Of a stretch of 64,000 bases of DNA, positions 21,687 to 31,624 are shown one piece after another. The notes beneath the pieces are model-generated. The model was not told where the DNA came from, did not search any database, and saw only the letters and a program-made list of their open reading frames with translations. The stretch's first letter is position 1. Each line of letters starts with the position of its first letter. The stretch lies in contig CP007152.1 in the NCBI GenBank assembly GCA_000831005.1, forward strand, positions 4,402,001 to 4,466,000, written 5' to 3'. The position numbers and the translations under genes are program-made. Source of the stretch: Marinobacter salarius. GTDB taxonomy: Bacteria > Pseudomonadota > Gammaproteobacteria > Pseudomonadales > Oleiphilaceae.

Positions 21687-23594
21687 ATGAATTCAACGGC
21701 TTCCGCTCCTTCTTCCAATGCATCTTCCTACTCGGCTCTGGCCGAGGAGAATGCCGTGTTGCGGGAGCAGCTGGGAGCCCAGGCAGAATCGATTCGTCAG
21801 CTGACGCATCAATTGGACTGGTTCAAAAAGCAGTTGTTCGGTCCCAAATCCGAGAAGCAGGTTTATGATATTCCAGAACAGGATAGCCTGTTCACCTCCG
21901 GTGAAGCATCGCTGACGGAGAAGCCTGCCGAGGAAGAGAGGCGCACCATTAAGGCCTATCAGCGCGGCACCGGCAAGAAGCAGCGGGACGACGACTGCCT
22001 GAACGACACCGGCCTGCGCTTTACGGCGGATGTGCCGGTGGAAGTCATTGAACACATGCCACCGGAGCTGACCGGTCCAGAGGCCGATCAGTACGAAGTG
22101 ATCGGCAGCAAGACCACCTATCGGCTGGCCCAGCGGGCCTCCAGCTATGTGGTACTCAAGTGTGAACGCCCGGTGTTCCGGCGCAAGGGAGCGGAGAAGC
22201 CAGTGACAACTCCGGCTCCGTTCAACGTGCTGGACAACAGCCTGGCCGATGTCAGTCTGCTGGCCGGGCTGTTGGTGGACAAGTTCCAGTTCCACCTACC
22301 GCTGTATCGTCAGCACCAGCGCATCCAGCAAGCAGGTATTACCGTTAGTCGCAGTACGCTCACGAACCTGGTTAAACGAGCCATCGACCTGCTGCGCCCC
22401 ATTGTGGATGCCCAGACCAACAATGTGTTGCGCAGCCGGGTGCTGGCCATGGACGAAACACCCATCAAGGCCGGCCACCAGGGCCGGGCGGGCCCGCAAA
22501 AAGGCAAGATGAAATCTGGCTGGTTCTGGCCGCTGTACGGCGATGCCGACGAGGTGGTGTTCACCTACTCAAACAGCCGTGGGCGTGCGCACATCGAGCA
22601 GGTGCTCAGCGATCAGTTCAGCGGCACACTGATCAGTGACGGCTACGCGGCTTATGCCCGGTATGCCGCCGCCCAGGAAAACATTACCCATGCCCAATGC
22701 TGGGTGCACAGTCGCCGTTACTTTATCGAGGCGCAGAAGGAACACCCGGAGCAGGTCACCGAAGCCCTGCAACGGATCGCGACGCTGTACCGGAATGAAG
22801 AGACCCTCAAAGCTCAAGGGCTGACCGGCGAGAAGAAACGCCAGTACCGATTGGATCACTCGAAGCCGGTGGTCAGCGACTTCTTCCAGTGGTGCCGGGA
22901 TCAGTTGGCGCAAGGCGGCCTTGTGCCCAGCGACTCACTGACCAAAGCCCTGAACTACGTGCTCAGCCGCGAAGCCAGCCTGACCGTGTTCCTGGAAGAT
23001 CCCGACGTTCAGCCAGACACCAACCACCTGGAAAGGGCACTACGCCCAATCCCCATGGGCAAGAAAAACTGGATGTTCTGCTGGACTGAACTGGGGGCGG
23101 AACACCTGGGCATCATCCAGAGCCTGATCAGTACCTGCAAGCTGCACGATATTACCCCCTACACTTACCTGGTGGACGTGTTGCAACGCATCAGCCAGCA
23201 CCCGGCCAGTGAAATCAGCGACCTGACCCCGCGCCTCTGGAAAACCCGGTTCGCGGAGAAACCGTTACGGGCGCTGATCGACCCACGCCATCCTGACCGA
23301 CAGAATAAACAGCCGGAGGCGTTCATGCGCATTGAAGACATGAGCATCGACCAGTTGCTGGAACTGAATCAATACATCTGCCGGCGCATCGACGAACTGA
23401 GGGATCAGGAAAATCTACAGGCGCTGAGCCAGTTGCGGGTGGGCCTGAAAGTGACCTTCGAGGGCCTGGAAGGACCGGTGCTGGGGATCGTCACCAAGAT
23501 CAACCGCAAGAGTGTGATCGTGCTGGGTGAGGATGGCAGGAAGCAGTACAAGGTCTCGCCGGAGTTATTAAGGCCCCTCCGTGACGTGAAGTAG
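21687..23594 (+). CDS. tnpC: IS66 transposase TnpC with C-terminal extension
   Basis: A 635-residue DDE transposase. It has an N-terminal coiled coil (EENAVLREQLGAQAESIRQLTHQLDWFKKQLFG), a zinc-ribbon-like region, the core with VLAMDETPIKAG (first Asp) and LISDGYAAYARY (second Asp), and NHLERALRPIPMGKKNWMFCWTELGAEHLG (final Glu). Usual TnpC proteins end soon after YLVDVLQRI. This one continues about 130 residues, closing with an SH3/KOW-like module (RVGLKVTFEGLEGPVLGIVTKINRKSVIVLGEDG). The ATG at 21687 is chosen because the coiled coil follows closely. Confidence 0.9.
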   Translation: MNSTASAPSSNASSYSALAEENAVLREQLGAQAESIRQLTHQLDWFKKQLFGPKSEKQVYDIPEQDSLFTSGEASLTEKPAEEERRTIKAYQRGTGKKQRDDDCLNDTGLRFTADVPVEVIEHMPPELTGPEADQYEVIGSKTTYRLAQRASSYVVLKCERPVFRRKGAEKPVTTPAPFNVLDNSLADVSLLAGLLVDKFQFHLPLYRQHQRIQQAGITVSRSTLTNLVKRAIDLLRPIVDAQTNNVLRSRVLAMDETPIKAGHQGRAGPQKGKMKSGWFWPLYGDADEVVFTYSNSRGRAHIEQVLSDQFSGTLISDGYAAYARYAAAQENITHAQCWVHSRRYFIEAQKEHPEQVTEALQRIATLYRNEETLKAQGLTGEKKRQYRLDHSKPVVSDFFQWCRDQLAQGGLVPSDSLTKALNYVLSREASLTVFLEDPDVQPDTNHLERALRPIPMGKKNWMFCWTELGAEHLGIIQSLISTCKLHDITPYTYLVDVLQRISQHPASEISDLTPRLWKTRFAEKPLRALIDPRHPDRQNKQPEAFMRIEDMSIDQLLELNQYICRRIDELRDQENLQALSQLRVGLKVTFEGLEGPVLGIVTKINRKSVIVLGEDGRKQYKVSPELLRPLRDVK

Positions 23595-23627
23595 GTCAAC
23601 TACGTCGTGGAATGAACGCTTACGTCC

Positions 23628-23894
23628 ATGCGCATTGACGACATGAGCGTTGATCAGCTGATGGAACTCAATCGATACATCTGCCAGCGCATTCATGAAC
23701 TGCGGGAGCAGGAAAATCTGCAGGTGTTGAGCCAACTGCGAGTCGGCCTGAAAGTGACGTTCGAGGGCCGGGAAGGACCGGTGTTGGGGGTCGTCACGAA
23801 AATCAATCGCAAGAGTGTGATCGTGCTGGACGAGGAAGATGGCACCAAACAATACAAGGTCTCACCCGGCTGGTCAGGCCGCTTCGTGACGTGA
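23628..23894 (+). pseudogene. Duplicate of the TnpC C-terminal module
   Basis: An 88-residue frame (MRIDDMSVDQLMELNRYICQRIHELREQENLQVLSQLRVGLKV...) repeats the last ~90 residues of the preceding TnpC. It diverges at many silent and some coding positions, so it descends from a second IS66 copy. The end has lost frame (GWSGRFVT where LLRPLRDVK is expected). Its own right end lies at 23928. Whether the module is made as a free protein is unknown. Confidence 0.7.
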
Positions 23895-24093
23895 AATAAG
23901 TCCACCACGTCCAGGAATGAACGTTTACTCCCATTCGCTTACACGAGCTCACGGCTCCTCGTTCATTAGGGGTTTTCCAGCGCCGGTTCGACCTGTTCGC
24001 CATCAATCAAAATGCCATGCAATCGTGGTGTTGGACGTCTCCTGAAAAGTTTCCGGTTGTTAACCAGGCGCGCTCAGATCTTAAGTTACACAC

Positions 24094-24204
24094 TCAAACG
24101 CCTGCCGCTGAAAGCTCCTCGTCATAAGCCTCCTCGTTGTGTACCAGCGCCCAGGCTATGCGGGCTGTTTTATTGGCCAATGCCACCGTTGCCACATTGA
24201 CGTG
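24094..24204 (-). pseudogene. IS110-family transposase C-terminal scrap
   Basis: The minus strand encodes HVNVATVALANKTARIAWALVHNEEAYDEELSAAGV and a stop codon. This is the very end of an IS110-family transposase, where (N)VA.VALANK.ARI.WA is diagnostic. Nothing upstream of it remains: at 24205 the sequence changes to TGAAGTGGATCCCGAAATTTGG, which resembles an IS3-type end, and then to the truncated RND gene. Confidence 0.8.
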
Positions 24205-24229
24205 TGAAGTGGATCCCGAAATTTGGACA

Positions 24230-26565
24230 GTTGCCTAAGCTCTGATTCATCATCTCCATTTTCAAGATCTTCGGGCATCATCACTTCGCCACGGGCATTA
24301 CGCGCCACCAGTTGAACGCTCCTTATTCCCTGACGTAGCTCGGTGACGGCCACTCCGCGAAGTTGGAACTGCAGTTGCCGGGCAACTTCTGCCGGGGTCA
24401 GGCCGATCCAACCCAGGTTTTCCGGGTCCAACTCAAGATAGAGAGTGGGTACGCGCTCATCCCATTCGAGATGCGGCATGACGATATTCGGATGCCCGGT
24501 CATAAGAGTCCGGATCTGGTGCGCGATCTCTCTGAGTTGATCTGGTTCCGGGCCCAACACTCGAAAACTGACCGGCCAGGCCACCGGGGGACCATACAGC
24601 AAACGCGTTACCCGCACTCGTGCCTCCGGAAACTCACCCACCGCGATTCTGGTTTCCAGCGCCGAGATGATGCGATCGCGCCCTTCAACGTCCTGCCCGA
24701 TGGCAATCAGCTTGGCAAATGCCGGGTCCGGCTGCTCGGGGTTGGCAGATACGAAAAACCGGGGGGCACCGGCACCGATGTAAGCGGAAAGGCTTTTCAC
24801 CTCCGGCATGTCCATCAATATCGCTTCCAGGCGTCTGACACTTTCATCTGTGGTAGCGATAGCGCTTCCCTGTGGAGCAAAGACGCTGACCAAAACTTCG
24901 GGGCGATCAGAACTCGGAAAAAACTGCTTCTGCACCTGAGTTGCCATACCGAAAGCACTGATCACCAGCAAACCCAACGTGATAAAAACGACGGTTTTCC
25001 GGTATTGTACACACGCGGCAATGACCCCACGCAACCGCTGATAAAAAGCGCTTTGGTAAAGGTCCTGGCCACCATGACCGGGATAGTTGGGCAAAAGCTT
25101 GACGCCCAGATAAGGCGTGAAGGTTACCGCCACTACCCAGGAAATCAACAACGAAAAAGCCAGCACCCAGAAAATGTTGCCGGTGTATTCCCCGACACCG
25201 GACTGGGCAAATCCGATGGGGACAAATCCGGCCACCGTCACCAATGTTCCAAACAGCATGGGAGCAGCTGTTACGCTCCAGGCATGACTGGCGGCCCGTA
25301 CCCGGTCCCAGCCGCTCTCCATTTTAACAATCATCATTTCAATGGCGATGATCGCATCGTCCACTAACAGGCCCAATGCGATAATCAACGCGCCCAGGGT
25401 GATGCGGTCCAGGTTAATGCCCGCCATTTTCATCAATAAAAAGGTCAGGCCGAGAGTGACGGGAATCGCGATGCCCACCACCAAACCCGCGCGCAGACCG
25501 ATCGCCAGTATGCTGACCCCCATCACGACGACCAGCGCCACCAGAAACTTGACCTGAAAAAGATCAACCGCCTGAGTGATGGCTTCGGCCTGGTCGGTCA
25601 GGGTCTGTATTGACATCCCCAGGGGCAGCCTGGCCTGTTCAGTATTGACAAACTCGCGCAGGCGCTCGCCAAACGCCAGGCCATTTTCGCCCGCCTCCAT
25701 GACGACGCCCAGGAGGATCGCATCCTCACCGCTGGAACGGACGATGTAGTTCAGCGGATCTTCATAGCCCAAACGCACCTCGGCCAGATCAGACACGGTG
25801 ATAAGCTGGTCTCCGATACGCAGAGGTACTGAGGCGAGGCGCTCAAGGTCAGACAGGTCGATGTTGCTGCGGATGTAAACCCGCGGGCCGGCCAGATCAA
25901 CAAAGCCAAGAGGCTCAAGACGATTGTTGGCCTCTATCGCCTGTAACACGTCTTCTGCCGACAAACCGAGGTTGTTGAGCCGGTCCTGATCAAACTCGAG
26001 ATACACCCGCTCAGGACGCTCGGCCAGGATCTGTGCCTTTTGCAAGCCGGGTAGCCGTTGCAGGCGATCTCGTATCGCTTCTGCCTCGCGGGTCAGTTCA
26101 CGCATTGGCATTCCCGGTGCTGTGAGGGCCATCAGGGAGAAATACACGTCTGAGAAATCATCGTTAACGATGGGGCCGATGACACCACGGGGGAGATTGG
26201 GGCTTTCATCGGACATGCGCTTGCGAACTTGATAGAAGAGATCGGGCATTTTTTCACTAGGCGTATAATCCTGGAACCGGATAAGCATGGTGGCCTGTCC
26301 GGGCCGAATGGTGGTTTCAACAGTGTCGAAATACGCCACTTCCTGTATTCGTTTTTCCAGGCGGTCCACCACCTGATTCCGTAGCACCTCAGGGGTTGCT
26401 CCTGGCCAAACCACAGAAACCACCATTGCCCGGACAGTGAACGCAGGGTCTTCCGCCCGACCAAGATGAGAACGCGTAGAAGCCCGCAACAACGGACATC
26501 AAAAGAAAAAAGAGGGTGACCGAACGCTCGCGCACTGCCAGTGCGGAAAGATTAGGCAGGCTCAT
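24230..26565 (-). pseudogene. RND efflux inner-membrane pump, 3'-truncated and frameshifted
   Basis: An AcrB/MexB-type (HAE1) proton-driven pump. The ATG at 26565 overlaps the MFP stop (ATGA) and starts SLPNLSALAVRERSVTLFFLLMSVVAGFYAF. A base is lost at about 26475, after which the frame runs HLGRAEDPAFTVRAMVVSVVWPGAT... through the porter domain and TM4 (LGALIIALGLLVDDAIIAIEMM, containing the conserved DD proton-relay pair). The protein stops near residue ~790 of an expected ~1020 because the gene is cut at about 24240 by IS-like sequence. It cannot form a full transporter. Confidence 0.88.
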
Positions 26566-27614
26566 TGAGCCAGCTCCCGCACCGCCATGCCAGGCGTGAG
26601 CAGGTGTGTCCCTAATGCGACGATCGGCGTAGTCGCGTTGATGTTGGCCCGGATCTGCGCATACTCCTCACCCAAATCGATAACCTCGACCGCAAGGGGG
26701 GTCACCATGCCGTCGGAGACCAACCAGACCTGCGGCGTTTCTCCTCTCTCATCAAGGGCACCCAGCGGTACACGATGGCTGGCCGTGGTTTGTTTCTGCA
26801 TCAGCCGGACACTCACCACTGAACCAAGCGTTAAAGACGAAGGGTAGGGCCCCTCCAGGCTGTATCGGGCACGCCAGCTCCGGCTTCTGGCGTCGGCAGC
26901 CCCGGCAATCTCTCTCAGATTCACCGCAAGCTGTTCGCCATTGGGTAAAGGAACATAACCTTGCCGGGGCGGGTTGCTGCCCTGAGGTAAAAAGACCTCG
27001 ACTTCCAGGGATTGATCTTCAGCCAGAACGGCAAGGGTTTGACCGACACCCACAACCTGGCCGGGCTCAACGATGACCTCGGTGATCACGCCTGCATTGG
27101 CGGCTTTTAGTTCCGCATATCCCAGAGCATTCTGAGCCTGCTGATTTCGTGCAGAAGCCGTTTCCACCTGGCTGCGTGCTTCACGCTCCGCCAGTTCAAG
27201 GCGTTGCAGGGTTTGTTCGCTGACAAACTGACGTCCTACCAGTTCCTGCTGTCGCTGGAGCTCATTAGTGGCAATGGCCAGGGCCGCTTCTGCACGCCTC
27301 AGATCTGCGGCGGCCCCCTCCGCGGTTGCGATAAGGTCTCGTGAATCGAGTTTGAACAGTAAGTCGCCTTTTTCCACGCGCTGACCGGGATCGATGAAAC
27401 GTTGTTGAATCCGGCCGGCGATCTGAAAGGCCTGGGGAACTTCGTGGCGGCCTCGCAGGGTTCCTGAAAACCTCTGAGATGTTGGACCTGCCTCCTTCAA
27501 TTCCACTGTTTTTACCCAGGGAACAGGGGGGCGGGCCTCTGGAGGCGTTTCCGCGGACTGCTGACAACCTGACAGAATGAGCAGCGAGATAAACAGGGTC
27601 AGCAGAAAGCGCAT
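26562..27614 (-). CDS. RND efflux periplasmic adaptor (MFP) lipoprotein
   Basis: A 350-residue membrane-fusion protein. The start at 27614 gives a clean lipoprotein signal (RFLLTLFISLLILSGC, lipobox LSGC), better than an ATG seven codons upstream. The domains follow in order: GRHEVPQAFQIAGRIQQRFIDPGQRVEKGDLLFKLD (biotinyl-lipoyl half-motif), an alpha-helical hairpin rich in Ala/Glu/Arg, the second half (ELKAANAGVITEVIVEPGQVVG) and a beta-barrel. It links the inner-membrane pump with an outer-membrane channel. The downstream pump gene, coupled by a 4-bp overlap, is truncated. Confidence 0.88.
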   Translation of the reverse strand: MRFLLTLFISLLILSGCQQSAETPPEARPPVPWVKTVELKEAGPTSQRFSGTLRGRHEVPQAFQIAGRIQQRFIDPGQRVEKGDLLFKLDSRDLIATAEGAAADLRRAEAALAIATNELQRQQELVGRQFVSEQTLQRLELAEREARSQVETASARNQQAQNALGYAELKAANAGVITEVIVEPGQVVGVGQTLAVLAEDQSLEVEVFLPQGSNPPRQGYVPLPNGEQLAVNLREIAGAADARSRSWRARYSLEGPYPSSLTLGSVVSVRLMQKQTTASHRVPLGALDERGETPQVWLVSDGMVTPLAVEVIDLGEEYAQIRANINATTPIVALGTHLLTPGMAVRELAQ

Positions 27615-27651
27615 GGCAGATGTCTCGATCGGCAAGATTAAGGTGTGGATA

Positions 27652-28551
27652 TCAGTTCTCGCGGCATCCAGATAAAGCTAGTTGCAGGATAGCATCGCGA
27701 ACGATGTCCTTCTGCTCCATAGGCAGAAAATGGGTCGTGCCCTCAAGAACCCTGACGTCAGCCGAAGGCAGCAGGGCCTTCAGGCGTTTTTGTGCCTTTG
27801 GTGAGAAGGTTGACCCGCGTTCCGCGGCCAGTGCTATAACCGGGCACCGCAACTGACGAATACCGGGCCAGGGGTTGTGTTCGGTATGGGCAAAGGTGGT
27901 GCTCTCCCATTCGGGCGCACACGCCAATTGAACTTGGTCACCCTGCGGCACGAAGGCGTGTTGGACGTAGCGTTCAGCCATGCTTCGGGCCAGGTCTTGA
28001 AGCCACCGCGGCACGATAGTTGTCCAGCGCAGCAGCGTGCGAATCAAATACCCTGCGCCGACGTGCCGCTCCGGCGGCCAGCGACAACCGATGTGACTGA
28101 CGCAGCAGCTTGGCCAGCCCCAACTTCAGGCCCTGCACCGGATCCATGATCACCGGTTCCGCCAGAATCAGACCCAGCACTTTGTCAGGCCGCCGGGCAG
28201 CGGCCATGATGCTGGTGGTGGCACCGATGGAATGGCCGGCAAGCCAGACCGGTTCGTCCAGGCATTCCAGCAGAGCGATCAGGTCGCGATAATAGGTTTC
28301 CCAGCCCCGGAATGTCGACAGGTTGGCTGCACCAACGCTGGCCCCGTGTCCTCGCATGTCCCAGGCCAGGACATTGACGTCCGTGGCGAGCTCGTCAAGC
28401 AGTGGATGGTACAGGCGGCCATGGAAACCCGTGGCATGGGCCAGTGCAGTGTGGGTCGCGCTTTGGATTGCGGCCAGCGCCACAGTGCGATATCGGCGCC
28501 ATCCGTCGCCCGGAATTCGTCGCGTTCAGGTGTGTTGTGCTTAATGTCCAT
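27652..28551 (-). pseudogene. Alpha/beta hydrolase (two frameshifts)
   Basis: Three frames give one protein of about 298 residues. The first begins MDIKHNTPERDEFRATDGADIALWRW. The second carries HPLLDELATDVNVLAWDMRGHGAS (oxyanion region) and the nucleophile elbow LAGHSIGATTSIMAA with Ser in GHSIG. The third carries LRCPVIALAAERGSTFSP and the catalytic His in EGTTHFLPMEQ. Breaks fall at about 28440 and 28045. The substrate is unknown. It sits between two thioesterase genes and the efflux pair on one strand, overlapping the upstream gene. Confidence 0.82.
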
Positions 28552-29030
28552 GACGGTCTTCTTGTTGGGCGGCCATTGTCGGGAGCAATAACTGAACCTG
28601 ACCAGTGGCGATCGGTTTTTTATCATCGCCTTGCCAGCAGGTCACCTGGACCAGGCTGGTGCGCCTGCCTTGCCGAATAATGTCGGCCCTGGCGAACGTC
28701 GATCGGGCCTTCGCGGAGCGAGGTAATTGATGTGGCTGTCGAGAATGCGCGGGCAACGTGTCTCTGCATCCTGGCTTTGCGCAGCCACCCGCGCGGTGAG
28801 TTCGATCAGGGCTCCAAGCACGCCGCCATGGAGGCTGGTAGCATGAAGTTGCCAATCAGCGCTTCACGACACGGCAAATGAACCAATACGCCTACATCAC
28901 CGCGCTGAACCTCAAGCCCGAGGTGCTGTGCATAGGGAATGCGCTCCAGAAGAGCCTGCCAGTCAGCACATTCTTTCGCACTTTCCGCAGTGCCTGAGAT
29001 TTGTGGGGCCGAATCGCCAGTCGTGCTCAT
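28541..29030 (-). pseudogene. PaaI-like hotdog thioesterase 1 (frameshifts)
   Basis: The first frame gives YAQHLGLEVQRGDVGVLVHLPCREALIGN, the start of a hotdog-fold thioesterase. The HGG-type helix region and the rest are split over other frames (about 28850-28790). The last frame supplies SAKARSTFARADIIRQGRRTSLVQVTCWQGDDKKPIATGQVQLLLP. Enzymes of this class hydrolyse acyl-CoA thioesters. The gene overlaps both its neighbours by a few bases, so it is one unit with the second thioesterase and the hydrolase. Confidence 0.75.
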
Positions 29031-29532
29031 GCGCTCTCCTTTCCTGGTCCACCTGCATGCAATTGCTGTCCCTGGGTGTTACGCATGAAGGTGGCGTTTG
29101 CCGTCGCTAGTAACTCGCGATTTCCCTCGCTAAGGATGTCACAATGAATAAACGCGACATCGTCCGATAAATGACGACAGGTGGCCACCGCTGACAGGGC
29201 CCGGTCGCCGATGGCAGGCCGCAAATAATCCATGCGCAGATCCAGAGTGGCAATGGGCATCAACTCCAGGCACCCGCGAATACCGCCAAGCCTCCGGCGG
29301 AGTCTGCCAGCGAGTAAAGTACGCTGGTGCAGATTTCTTTTGTATCCTTATGGGCGAACATCCATGACTGCGGGGTTAGCCGCATACAGACCTGGCCCTG
29401 GTCTACCGAGACAACTTGCATGCCCAGATCCCTGCCGTGAGGAACCTGTTCGGTGAACTGCCACGCCGTCGTCACAGCGTCACTGTGCTGAAGTTTGTTC
29501 AGATCGTTCATCAGATCCGCCCAGTCTGACAT
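29027..29532 (-). pseudogene. PaaI-like hotdog thioesterase 2 (frameshift)
   Basis: The first frame (29532-29260) reads ...VPHGRDLGMQVVSVDQGQVCMRLTPQSWMFAHKDTKEICTSVLYSLADSAGGLAVFAG. One lost base at about 29262 moves the rest (PIATLDLRMDYLRPAIGDRALSAVATCRHLSDDVAFIHCDI) to another frame ending at 29027. The DYLRPA strand is typical of PaaI/YiiD-like hotdog proteins. It is first gene of the minus-strand unit facing the TetR gene, with the operator-like palindrome in between. Confidence 0.78.
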
Positions 29533-29624
29533 GCATTTCGCGCAGGGGCGGAAGTGTAGAGGACCAGTGGATTGTCATAGGTCATTGCCATGGCGTTCTC
29601 TTGTGAGTAGCATTGTTTCCAAAG

Positions 29625-29646
29625 TTTGGTTGGTCAACCAACCAAA
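29625..29646. promoter_or_regulatory. Palindromic operator, probably for the TetR regulator
   Basis: Perfect 10-bp arms TTTGGTTGGT and ACCAACCAAA with a CA centre, 93 bp upstream of the minus-strand thioesterase gene and 124 bp upstream of the TetR gene. The length and symmetry match TetR-family operators, and TTGG-rich palindromes are common for regulators of acyl-chain metabolism. The link to this TetR is by position. Confidence 0.7.
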
Positions 29647-29769
29647 AGTCAACACTTTGTTAATCCAAATGGCACGGCACCGGTGTAATGGCGTGCGATC
29701 AGTGAAACGAATCGAATGATGGCTGCTCTGATGATTAATAAACGGGATTGCTCAGGAGATGGTTAAGCC

Positions 29770-30383
29770 ATGGTTGACAGACAGATTACCCCTGCAAGCA
29801 AATTAGGCGATCAGGGTAACGTTTTGTCTAACGCCGCCCGGCTCTTTCGAGAGAAAGGTTTTGAAAGGACGTCTCTAAAGGAGATTGCCGAAGCCTGCAA
29901 TATGCTGCCCGGAAGTCTGTATTATCGTTACAGCAGCAAGGAAGCGCTGCTCGTTGACTGATGCGTCGGGGAGTAGACCTGGTTACAACAGAGGTTGAAA
30001 CCGCGTACGCCAGCTCGGACGATCCCGTGGAACGATTGCGTCTTTGTATCAACGCACATTTGCACGCCCTGCTGGTTGATTCGGATACGGTTTACGTACT
30101 TTTGTTTGAGTGGCGTTCACTGAGCGCGGAGGCCCGCGGGGACATCATCGCTTTGCGTGACCAGTATGAATCCCTTTGGGCCGAGATCATCGAAACGATG
30201 ATTGAGCAAGGCGTGATTCGGAAGGATGTCAATGCTCGCCTGCTTCGCCTAATCGGCCTCGGGGCGCTCAACTGGGTCGCAACCTGGTTTGATCCGAAAG
30301 GTGTCTATACACTCGACGGCATTGGTGATTTTGTCTGGAACGTCATCATGGATGGTGTAATCAGGAAAAGTGTACGAACATAG
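29770..30383 (+). pseudogene. TetR-family transcriptional regulator (frameshift)
   Basis: The N-terminal frame has the classic TetR HTH (NAARLFREKGFERTSLKEIAEACNMLPGSLYYRYSSKEALLVD). It ends in TGA at about 29959, and the continuation MRRGVDLVTTEVETAYASSDDPVERLRL... in the next frame gives the ligand-binding part, ending at 30383. One base is missing at the join. The repaired protein is about 204 residues. It stands divergent to the thioesterase/hydrolase/efflux unit and likely represses that unit and itself through the palindrome at 29625-29646. Confidence 0.85.
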
Positions 30384-30424
30384 GCACTGGCTCCCCAAGC
30401 GTAATTAGCGCCGGTTTATGTTTG

Positions 30425-31495
30425 TTAATCACGTGTATAGATGGTGTGTGATCTGACGTTTAGCCTGAATTGCTCAGGTGGCTGGCCAAACCAGCGTTTG
30501 AAGGCGCGTCTGAAATTGGCACTGTCGTGATAATTCATCAACGCGGCAATGGCCTCGATTGACAGTTCGCTGTCACGCAGGTATAGCGCTGCCTGCTGAG
30601 ACAGAATCTCGTCACGGATTTTTCGAAAACTGCTGCCTTCATGGTTGAGTTTACGCGCCAGGGTGCGTTTGCTGATGAACAGAGAAGCAGCCGCTTCCTC
30701 TTCACTGAGCGTTCCCGGCGGCCGGGACAACATCATCTTCTTCAGCCGGGTCTGGTAGCTTGGCTTATCGGACTGAAGTTGCGCAAGCATGGCTTCACAC
30801 TGTCGCATGGCCAGATGATAGTTTTCATGATTGGCAGAGGCGTTTGGTTCCCGACACAAGGCCATCGGCAAGCTGAGTTTTAATTGGCTGCAATCAAAGT
30901 GAATCTGCCCGGACAAAAAGTCCGAATACGTTGCGTGATACTCGGGTTTCGGATGGGCAAAGCATACTTCAGCCTCGCGCAAAGGGCGGCCAACCATGAA
31001 CTCGCCGAATTCGAAAAGTGCCTTGACCATCGCATCCGACAGGCAACGCTGTATGTCATCGTCTAATGGCCCCAGGTACTGCAGAATACATTCCAAACGC
31101 TCACCGACTTGCTGCAAGTGCAACTGGATGAAGCTCGCGCGCGTGGGCAGGAATGTCCGAATCGCGTGTAGAGCAGTGAGGAGGTCGGGGCTGCTGTAAG
31201 CCACGAACCCCATTGCTCCGTGGGTTGCCGGAGTCATTCGTTTACCCAGCCTTAACCCAAATTCTGGCTGGCCGGACAGATCCATTGCATTACGCAGGAT
31301 CTGTATCTGCTGAGCCACAGTAAGCAGTCCGTCCTCGCTCAAAAATTGCGTCACCCCAAGTCCAGTGCCCCGCAGCAGACGCGGAAGTTGTCTGGCTGTC
31401 AGATTCAGCTCACGTGCAACTAGCCGTGAGTAATTCGATGGAATATCCGGACCGGGACTTTGCAACTCCTCCATTTTCTTCCGCGCCGCCATCAT
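30425..31495 (-). CDS. AraC-family transcriptional regulator
   Basis: An intact 356-residue regulator. The N-terminal half matches the arabinose-binding-like domain of the OruR/AraC group (LSEDGLLTVAQQIQILRNAMDLSGQPEFGLRLGKRMTPATHGAMGFVAYSSPDL). The C-terminal two-HTH domain includes LFISKRTLARKLNHEGSSFRKIRDEI and AIAALMNYHDSANFRRAFKRWFGQPPEQFR. It lies divergent to the ferredoxin-P450 operon with about 130 bp between. AraC regulators of this subgroup commonly activate alkane-oxidation operons, so that is its likely job. Confidence 0.9.
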   Translation of the reverse strand: MMAARKKMEELQSPGPDIPSNYSRLVARELNLTARQLPRLLRGTGLGVTQFLSEDGLLTVAQQIQILRNAMDLSGQPEFGLRLGKRMTPATHGAMGFVAYSSPDLLTALHAIRTFLPTRASFIQLHLQQVGERLECILQYLGPLDDDIQRCLSDAMVKALFEFGEFMVGRPLREAEVCFAHPKPEYHATYSDFLSGQIHFDCSQLKLSLPMALCREPNASANHENYHLAMRQCEAMLAQLQSDKPSYQTRLKKMMLSRPPGTLSEEEAAASLFISKRTLARKLNHEGSSFRKIRDEILSQQAALYLRDSELSIEAIAALMNYHDSANFRRAFKRWFGQPPEQFRLNVRSHTIYTRD

Positions 31496-31624
31496 TGATA
31501 CCCCCCTTCCTAAAGTTTCGCCATTTTGTCTTCAAATGACCCCTGCTTGTCAAGAAATGACCTGAAAAATATGCTGGCAGACAGGCAATATCTGTCAATC
31601 ATCAATGCTGGTAGGAGAACAACA

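Larger units (their letters stand above)
20888..23928 (+). mobile_element. IS66-family element with doubled ends
   Basis: A complete tnpA-tnpB-tnpC set lies between ends of the GTAA type. Two related left ends stand in tandem (20888 and 20942) and two right ends follow each other (23623 and 23928). The inner pair reads GTAAGAGTTCATTCC / GTAAGCGTTCATTCC and the outer pair GTAACCGCTCATTCC / GTAAACGTTCATTCC. No 8-bp target duplication is visible around either pair, so the present arrangement arose by recombination or insertion of one element into another. Confidence 0.8.

Noticed and set aside
24230..27614. RND/MFP pair seen as a working efflux system.
   Set aside because: The pump lacks its last ~230 residues and is frameshifted near the start.
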